Shown here: piece after piece, positions 57,670-64,000 of the stretch
How positions within the stretch are numbered: the first letter of the stretch is position 1
How the letters are laid out: each line of letters starts with the position of its first letter
NCBI GenBank assembly: GCA_947585745.1
Contig: CANPXF010000013.1
Coordinates: 1-64,000 of the forward strand
Length of the DNA stretch: 64,000 nt
Direction of reading: 5' to 3'
Origin: an uncultured Clostridia bacterium
GTDB lineage: Bacteria; Bacillota; Clostridia; Oscillospirales; Acutalibacteraceae
Program-made: the position numbers and the translations under genes
Notes under the pieces: model-generated
Seen by the model: the letters and a program-made list of their open reading frames with translations, nothing else
Told to the model about the DNA's origin: nothing
The model's database searches: none

Positions 57670-57923
57670 ACTGATTTTATTCTCATAAGTAGGTTATTAA
57701 CAATTGTATTTATAATAATAAATATTATTTTTGTATACAAAAATGGAGTTTGTAACTAAAATAAAGGTTTATTAAGATGATTATAATCGCCATAATCGAG
57801 ATTATGTGCATACTCCATATTTAACTAAAAAAACGCTTTAATAAAATAAGACTTCTAATTATAATAAAAAATACTTGAAAAATATTATGATATCGTGTAG
57901 AATTTCTGTAAAGGAGGAATTTT

Positions 57924-58859
57924 ATGGATATAATGTTTTTATTGTTTTTACAGGATTTTAGAGAAGCGATTGGCGGAGTGCTGAATGATTTTTTCTTACA
58001 AATAAGTGATTTGTCATACGGCATTTTTATTTGGACGCTTGCCTGTATAATGTTTTGGGCTGTAGATAAAAAAGCAGGAAGCTTTTTGTTTTTGAACATT
58101 GGCTTTTCAAGATTTTTTATGCAGTTGTTGAAGCTGACATTTTGTGTTTACAGACCTTGGATTCGTTGTGAAAAAATTGTTCCCGTTGAGGAGGCATCGG
58201 GTTATTCATTCCCGAGCGGACACAGCGTAACCGCCTCATCTAATTACGGAACAATTATTGAGAGGTATAGAAAGTATAAACCGTTATGTATATTAATGGG
58301 ATTTATGATACTGCTCACAATGTTTTCAAGAAACTACATAGGCGTTCATACTCCACAGGATGTAATTGTCGGAGCGTTACTCGGATTAATCATTGTAATA
58401 ATAGGCTCCAAGGTTTGGGAGTGGATTGATAAAAACCCAAAGAGAGATTATATTATTCCGTGTATCGGCATAGTTTTCACAGCTTTATTTTTAGTTTATA
58501 TTTCTCTCAAATCGTATCCGATGGATTATGCGGGCGGAAATCTTTTAGTTGACCCTAATAAAATGATGATAGACGGCTTTAAAGACGCGGGAAGATTTCT
58601 CGGAGTGACAATAGCTTGGTTTATTGAAAGACGATTTGTAAAGTTTTCACTTAATGTATCAGCAATAAGAAAAGTTACAAGATGTTGTTTCGGCGTTCTT
58701 ATGATTATGATTTATGAAAACGCTTTAATGCCTGCGGTTACCGGTGTGGCAGGCTCATTATGGGCAAGTTTTGCTTTAACATTTTTTGAATTAATACTTT
58801 TAATTGTGATTTATCCTTTGTGCTTTTCCAAGCTCGAATCGTTAAAGAAAGCTAAATAA
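57924..58859 (+). CDS. PAP2-superfamily membrane phosphatase
   Basis: GYSFPSGHSVTASSNYG; SRNYIGVHTPQDVIVGALLG. Confidence 0.92.
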   Translation: MDIMFLLFLQDFREAIGGVLNDFFLQISDLSYGIFIWTLACIMFWAVDKKAGSFLFLNIGFSRFFMQLLKLTFCVYRPWIRCEKIVPVEEASGYSFPSGHSVTASSNYGTIIERYRKYKPLCILMGFMILLTMFSRNYIGVHTPQDVIVGALLGLIIVIIGSKVWEWIDKNPKRDYIIPCIGIVFTALFLVYISLKSYPMDYAGGNLLVDPNKMMIDGFKDAGRFLGVTIAWFIERRFVKFSLNVSAIRKVTRCCFGVLMIMIYENALMPAVTGVAGSLWASFALTFFELILLIVIYPLCFSKLESLKKAK

Positions 58860-58873
58860 ATTATTTACAAAAA

Positions 58874-58916
58874 AGCCAACCGTTACGGAGTTATCCGTTA
58901 ACGATTGGCTTTTTTA
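58874..58916. terminator. Bidirectional terminator AGCCAACCGTTACGGA-GTTA-TCCGTTAACGATTGGCT
   Basis: Near-perfect stem with T-runs on both strands, between convergent PAP2 and cysA. Confidence 0.85.
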
Positions 58917-58963
58917 TTTAGCTTATTATTTAATATATTTTAAAATTCAGGGTTAAGTCCCGT

Positions 58964-60031
58964 TTAAAGCTTTACGGTTTCTTTTCCCGCGAGCTCTGAG
59001 TTTTCTATAATCTTAACGCCCTTTTCGTCAAACGCATAAAGCCTGTAGACGAGAACCTTTACCTTTTCTCCGACTTCGATTTTACGTCTTTCAAGCGAAC
59101 GCAGAGCGGTGAGCTTAAGTCCCTTAACGTCAATTAAAAGTTCAACGGAGTTTCCGCGGAAAGTGACGCTCTCCACTATTCCGTCGTCAGCATATTTAAG
59201 ATATGACTCAATATTTGCGTTGTCGGACTTAAATACCTCCACAAATTCAGGACGAATCAGCGCTCCGTTTATTTTTTCCTGATTTGAAAATCCTTTTAAA
59301 ATTCCGTAATTCTCATACTTTGCCGATGTTCCGATAAACTCGGCGACAAAGGGAGTTTTTGGGTTTTTATAAATTTCCTGAGGAGTACCCTGCTGTTCAA
59401 TTCTGCCCTCGTTTGTGACGATAATATTATCGGCGACATCAACGGCTTCGTCTTGGTCGTGCGTAACAAAAATGCTTGTTATTCCGACCTTGTGTATCAT
59501 ATCAGAGAGCCAGGCGCGTAGCTCCGCGCGGACCTTTGCGTCAATCGCGGCAAACGGTTCGTCGAGAAGTAGAAGGTTCGGTTCGGGAGCGAGCGCGCGG
59601 GCAAATGCCACACGCTGACGCTGACCGCCTGAAAGCTGATTCGGATACCGTTTTTCCATTCCCGAAAGCCCGACAAGCTCAATCAGCTCGTTTACACGCT
59701 CTTTAATTTGCTTTTTCGGAGTTTTTTTAACCTCAAGTCCGAACGCTATATTATCAAATACAGTCATATATCTGAAAAGCGCATAGCTTTGAAATACAAA
59801 ACCGATACCGCGCTTTGACGCGGGAATATTATTAACAAGCTTGCCGTCAATGTAAATTTCACCGCTGTCGGGATTTTCAAGTCCCGCTATCATACGGAGT
59901 ATGGTAGTTTTTCCGCTTCCGCTCGGACCTAAAAGAGCGACAAGCTTACCCTTTTCTATCCCGAAACTTACATCATCGCTGGCTTTAAATTTGCCGTAAT
60001 ATTTATTGATATTTTTAAGTTCAACATACAT
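58964..60031 (-). CDS. cysA: Sulfate ABC transporter ATP-binding protein
   Basis: LLGPSGSGKTTILRMIAGLE; LSGGQRQRVAFARALAPEPNLLLLDEPF; N-terminal MYVELKNINKYYGKFKASDDVSF. Confidence 0.93.
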   Translation of the reverse strand: MYVELKNINKYYGKFKASDDVSFGIEKGKLVALLGPSGSGKTTILRMIAGLENPDSGEIYIDGKLVNNIPASKRGIGFVFQSYALFRYMTVFDNIAFGLEVKKTPKKQIKERVNELIELVGLSGMEKRYPNQLSGGQRQRVAFARALAPEPNLLLLDEPFAAIDAKVRAELRAWLSDMIHKVGITSIFVTHDQDEAVDVADNIIVTNEGRIEQQGTPQEIYKNPKTPFVAEFIGTSAKYENYGILKGFSNQEKINGALIRPEFVEVFKSDNANIESYLKYADDGIVESVTFRGNSVELLIDVKGLKLTALRSLERRKIEVGEKVKVLVYRLYAFDEKGVKIIENSELAGKETVKL

Positions 60032-60042
60032 AACTTATCACC

Positions 60043-60900
60043 CTAATTATCTTTTTTAGCTCTGTACTCGACTATATTTCTTGCGACCAATACCGCAACC
60101 GCTATTACCACAAGCAGAGAAGAAACAGCGAATGACGCCGTTATTGAGTCCGCCGAGCCGGACATATACAGCGCGTCTATTTCAAGCGGAAGAGTAAATG
60201 TCTGTCCGCGTGTTTTTGACAATGCGTTTACCGCGCCAAACTCTCCGAGCGCTCTCGCCGTACAGAGTATTATACCGTACAGAAGCGCCCATTTAATGTG
60301 GGGGAATGTAACTTTTCTGAATATTTTAAAGCCCTTTGCTCCCATAAGCGCGGCGGCTTCCTCCTCATCGTGTCCGACGCTGTTTAAAACGGGAACAACC
60401 TCGCGCGATATAAACGGGAATGTTACAAAAATAGTCGCTAAAACTACTCCCGGCAAGGCAAATACAATCTGTATATCGGTCCCGAACGTCGAATTAATCC
60501 AGTCTATAACGGGGCTTGCCCAGCCGAGCCTTCCAAATGTCATAATAAACGCAAGACCTGCAATTACAGGTGAAATTGAGAACGGAATGTCAATCAGCGT
60601 TGACAGGGTGTTTTTTCCGCGAAACTCAAATCTTGTTAAAAGCCACGATGCAACAATGCCGAAAAATGTGTTTACGCCTACGGAAATAAGAGTCGCCATC
60701 ACAGTTACCCCCAGAGCGGAGGTTACATAGTTTGTCGAAAGCGATTTAAAATAGAACGCGATTCCCTCTTTCAGTGAGTTAATTATAACCGATACGAGGG
60801 GAAGCACAAGCATAATTGCTATAAATAAAACGCTGACGGTAATTAATATATATTTTGTGATTTTGCGTGAGAAAGTTTTGTTTTTATCTGAATAATCCAT
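60043..60900 (-). CDS. cysW: Sulfate ABC transporter permease CysW
   Basis: PFSISPVIAGLAFIMTFGR; EEEAAALMGAKGFKIFRKVTFPHIKWALLYG; ARALGEFGAV. Confidence 0.93.
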   Translation of the reverse strand: MDYSDKNKTFSRKITKYILITVSVLFIAIMLVLPLVSVIINSLKEGIAFYFKSLSTNYVTSALGVTVMATLISVGVNTFFGIVASWLLTRFEFRGKNTLSTLIDIPFSISPVIAGLAFIMTFGRLGWASPVIDWINSTFGTDIQIVFALPGVVLATIFVTFPFISREVVPVLNSVGHDEEEAAALMGAKGFKIFRKVTFPHIKWALLYGIILCTARALGEFGAVNALSKTRGQTFTLPLEIDALYMSGSADSITASFAVSSLLVVIAVAVLVARNIVEYRAKKDN

Positions 60901-60911
60901 ATCGCACCGCC

Positions 60912-61760
60912 TTAAACTGCATTAACACGCCTTGAACGGCGGATTTGTATTATATTAATCGCAAACATAATAACAAAGGAGATAATAAGCATTACAAGAG
61001 CGATTGCCGTTGCGCTTGAGTAATCAAGGCGCTCAAGCTTCTGCATAATTACATACGATACAACCTGCGTGCCGTTTTTTGCGCTGTTTCCTGAAATGTA
61101 TATTACGCTTCCGTATTCGCCTATACCTCTTGCGAGGGCAAGGCTGAAGCCTGTCAGGAGAGATGGAAAAAGCTCAGGGAAAATAACCTTGAAAAATGTT
61201 TTTATCCTGCTCGCGCCGAGTATATACGCCGCTTCCTCATACTGGCTGTCAAGCGTTTCAAGTACCGGCTGAACAGAGCGCACGGTAAAAGGTATTCCTA
61301 CAAACACAAGCGCGACTACAATACCGATGTGAGTATAAGAAACGTCAAGTCCCATTCCCGATAAAAAGCCTCCGGGAAAACCTGTATTTGAATACATTTT
61401 TGAAAGTGTTATGCCCGCTACCGCCGTAGGAAGCGCAAAAGGAAGTTCGATAAGTCCGTCGAGGATACGCTTGCCAAAAAAGTCGTATCTTACCAGCACC
61501 CACGCGAGCATCAAACCGAAAACGCTGTTAATAAATGCGGCGATAAGCGCACAAGATATACTTGTGGCAAAGGCGCTTACTACGTTCGGTTCGGATATAA
61601 GCTCAAAAAATTCCTTGGGGCTGAGCCTTAAAGAATAAAGTAGTACGGACGCAAGCGGTATGATGATGAGCGTAGAAAGCATAGTAACAGTTATGCCCAT
61701 AGTCAGTCCGAACCCCGGAATAACACGAACCTTACGCGAGCCTTTCAGAGTTTTTTTCAT
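60912..61760 (-). CDS. cysT: Sulfate ABC transporter permease CysT
   Basis: PFALPTAVAGITLSKMYSNTGFPG; EEAAYILGASRIKTFFKVIFPELFPSLLTGFSLALARGIGEYGSVIYISG. Confidence 0.93.
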   Translation of the reverse strand: MKKTLKGSRKVRVIPGFGLTMGITVTMLSTLIIIPLASVLLYSLRLSPKEFFELISEPNVVSAFATSISCALIAAFINSVFGLMLAWVLVRYDFFGKRILDGLIELPFALPTAVAGITLSKMYSNTGFPGGFLSGMGLDVSYTHIGIVVALVFVGIPFTVRSVQPVLETLDSQYEEAAYILGASRIKTFFKVIFPELFPSLLTGFSLALARGIGEYGSVIYISGNSAKNGTQVVSYVIMQKLERLDYSSATAIALVMLIISFVIMFAINIIQIRRSRRVNAV

Positions 61761-61839
61761 ATAATTTCATTCCCACCGTAAAGCGGCAAGTTACAGTCGG
61801 TAGGATACCTCTTGTTGCTTGCCGCTAATATATTTATTT

Positions 61840-62889
61840 TTATCCGTTATATATTTGGTCAAAAATAGCGTCGTCATCAAAGAATTTTTCGTACGCTTTA
61901 TCCCAGCCTCCGAAGTCGTTGATTGTTATAAGCTTGACATCAAGGTCAAATTTATCGGAGAAGGTTTTTAAAATTCTTTCATTTGACGGGCGGTATCCGC
62001 TTTCTCCGATAATTTTCTGCGCTTCATCGGAATATAGATAGCTAAGATACTTTTTCGCAACCGTTTCCGTGCCGTTCTTTTTAGCGTTTTCATCAACTAC
62101 AGCAACACTCGGCTGGGCGAGGATTGAAACGCTCGGGGTGACGATTTCATATTTATCGGGATATTCTGAAACGCTGTTTAAAGCTTCGTTCTCCCATGCG
62201 ATAAGCACATCGCCCTGACCGTTTTCCACAAATGTTGTGGTAGCTCCTCTTGCGCCGGAGTCCATAACGGTAACATTTTTGTAAAGCTTTCTTACGAAGT
62301 CCTTAGCCTTTTCTTCATCGTTATTATTGTTATTAAGAGCATACTGCCACGCGGCTAAAAAGTTCCAGCAGGCTCCGCCACTGCTCTTAGGGTCGGGGTT
62401 GATAATTTCAACGCCTTTTTTAACGAGGTCGTTCCAATCCTTAATACCCTTTGGATTACCCTTGCGTACAAGGAAAACGATAGTAGATGTATAAGGTGCG
62501 GATTCGTTTTCAAATTCCTTAATCCAACCGCCGTCGATAAGTCCCGCCTGTTCAATCAGAGTAATATCGTGGGCGAGAGCAAGCGTAACAACGTCAGCCT
62601 CGGCGCCCTCAATTACAGAACGAGCCTGCGCTCCCGAACCGCCGTGCGACTGGATAATTTCAATATCTCCGCCTGTCTGGGATTTATAAAATTTTGAAAA
62701 AGCTTCGTTGTACTTTTGATAAAGCTCGCGTGTCGGGTCGTAGGATACGTTGGTTATTTTTATGTTATTGTTATCAGCGCCTTTTGATGATGGCGAGCAC
62801 GAACACGACGCAAGCGCTGACGCGCAAAGTATAACGGCTGTAATAATCGAAATAATCTTTAATAATCTGTTTGTTTTTACTAATCTCAT
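61840..62889 (-). CDS. sbp: Sulfate-binding lipoprotein
   Basis: NVSYDPTRELYQKYNEAFSKFY; QSHGGSGAQARSVIEGAEADVVTLAL; lipobox-like ASALASC. Confidence 0.95.
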   Translation of the reverse strand: MRLVKTNRLLKIISIITAVILCASALASCSCSPSSKGADNNNIKITNVSYDPTRELYQKYNEAFSKFYKSQTGGDIEIIQSHGGSGAQARSVIEGAEADVVTLALAHDITLIEQAGLIDGGWIKEFENESAPYTSTIVFLVRKGNPKGIKDWNDLVKKGVEIINPDPKSSGGACWNFLAAWQYALNNNNNDEEKAKDFVRKLYKNVTVMDSGARGATTTFVENGQGDVLIAWENEALNSVSEYPDKYEIVTPSVSILAQPSVAVVDENAKKNGTETVAKKYLSYLYSDEAQKIIGESGYRPSNERILKTFSDKFDLDVKLITINDFGGWDKAYEKFFDDDAIFDQIYNG

Positions 62890-63087
62890 TATCTTAAATA
62901 CCTTTCCTTAATTTATCTGATAGATTATAATGGGTGAAAATGATAGAAAATTGATAAAAATTTCCAAATCAGAGCGGATAGAGGTTCATTTTGGTAACAA
63001 AGCTTTAAATTATTATATCACATTTATTTCAAAATCAACTGATAAAATTCAAATTAATTTGGAAAATTAAAATTGGAGGGTTACAAA

Positions 63088-63990
63088 ATGGGGAATATGA
63101 CTCACCTTGATGAGCTTGAGGCTGAGGCCATCTATATAATGCGCGAGGTTGTAGCGCAGTGCGAAAAGCCCGTTATGCTCTATTCAATCGGTAAGGATTC
63201 TTCGGTTATGTTACACCTTGCGCTAAAGGCGTTCTATCCCGAAAAACCGCCGTTTCCTTTTTTGCACGTTAATACAACGTGGAAATTTCATGAAATGATT
63301 GAATTTCGGGACAGAACTGCCAAAAAATACGGCATTGATATGCTCGAATATATTAACGAGGAAGGGGTTAAGCAGGGTATAAACCCGTTTGACCACGGCT
63401 CGGCATACACTGATATTATGAAAACAAAGGCGCTTAAACAGGCGCTCGACAAATACGGTTTTACCGCGGCGTTCGGCGGCGGAAGACGCGATGAGGAAAA
63501 GTCGAGGGCGAAGGAGCGCATATTCTCTTTCAGAAATTCGGAACACGCGTGGGACCCGAAAAATCAGCGCCCCGAGATGTGGAAGCTGTTTAACGCTGAA
63601 ATAAATAAGGGCGAAAGCGTCAGAGTTTTCCCGATTTCAAACTGGACAGAAAAGGATATTTGGCAGTATATAAAACGTGAAAATATTGAAATTGTACCTC
63701 TCTACTTTGCGGATGTACGTCCTTGTATTGAGCGTGACGGAAATATAATTATGGTAGACGACGACCGCCTGAAGCTTCGTGACGGAGAAAAAATTGAGCA
63801 TAAAAAAATTCGTTTCAGAACTCTCGGCTGTTATCCTCTTACAGGCGGAATTGAGAGCGACGCGCAAACGCTTGACGAGATTATTGCGGAAACCCTGAGC
63901 GCGGTTTCTTCCGAGCGCACCAGCCGTGTAATTGACAGCGACGGAGGAAGCGCGAGTATGGAAAAACGCAAGAGGGAGGGTTATTTCTGA
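63088..63990 (+). CDS. cysD: Sulfate adenylyltransferase subunit 2
   Basis: [66 protein letters not shown]. Confidence 0.96.
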   Translation: MGNMTHLDELEAEAIYIMREVVAQCEKPVMLYSIGKDSSVMLHLALKAFYPEKPPFPFLHVNTTWKFHEMIEFRDRTAKKYGIDMLEYINEEGVKQGINPFDHGSAYTDIMKTKALKQALDKYGFTAAFGGGRRDEEKSRAKERIFSFRNSEHAWDPKNQRPEMWKLFNAEINKGESVRVFPISNWTEKDIWQYIKRENIEIVPLYFADVRPCIERDGNIIMVDDDRLKLRDGEKIEHKKIRFRTLGCYPLTGGIESDAQTLDEIIAETLSAVSSERTSRVIDSDGGSASMEKRKREGYF

Positions 63991-64000
63991 TGAACGGATT
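63990..64000 (+). CDS. Start of next gene, probably cysN (11 nt only)
   Basis: ATGAACGGATT overlapping cysD stop (TGATG) with GAGGGAGGG SD; identity by operon context only. Confidence 0.4.

Noticed and set aside
57792-57805. Palindrome ATAATCGAGATTAT upstream of PAP2 gene
   Set aside because: Could be an operator, but too short and isolated to support without conservation.

Overview
The 64 kb window looks like ordinary chromosome of a low-GC gut-type Clostridia (Ruminococcus/Eubacteriales-like; taxonomic placement is inference). Recognisable content, left to right: a type I R-M locus (hsdM and partial hsdS); two degraded IS3-type remnants bracketing a large LRR/CAP/Ig-like surface protein; mreB-like, comF and recD2; a C39-like secreted protease; a divergent MutS-family ATPase; an NhaC-family transporter behind a probable lysine riboswitch; rlmD-like, murC, acyl-CoA synthetase and SSS symporter genes; CotF-like spore coat genes; a small cell-surface glycan cluster (GtrA, acyltransferase, glycosyltransferase, FAD oxidoreductase); tRNA-Tyr and tRNA-Thr; an intergenic repeat array; nfo and trpB2; aspS-gatCAB; a SigH-like sigma factor; yifB/comM; ttcA-like; a small alarmone synthetase; bioY; an NlpC/P60 protein; a tyrosine recombinase; PAP2; and the sulfate genes cysA-W-T-sbp and cysD-N. 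The strongest candidates for something undescribed are: (1) a self-contained tyrosine-recombinase module whose two flanking sites share arms but carry 5-bp cores inverted relative to each other (GGTAT vs ATACC), placed between a leftward acyltransferase and a rightward PAP2 gene; (2) a ~180-nt structured transcript with promoter, long rod and terminator/antiterminator in front of a small XRE regulator; (3) a three-way-junction leader in front of aspS; (4) a (TA)10 tract inside an acyltransferase ORF. Two genes, nfo and the sigma factor, appear to need non-ATG/GTG/TTG starts. All calls were made by eye from the sequence; no searches or folding programs were run.
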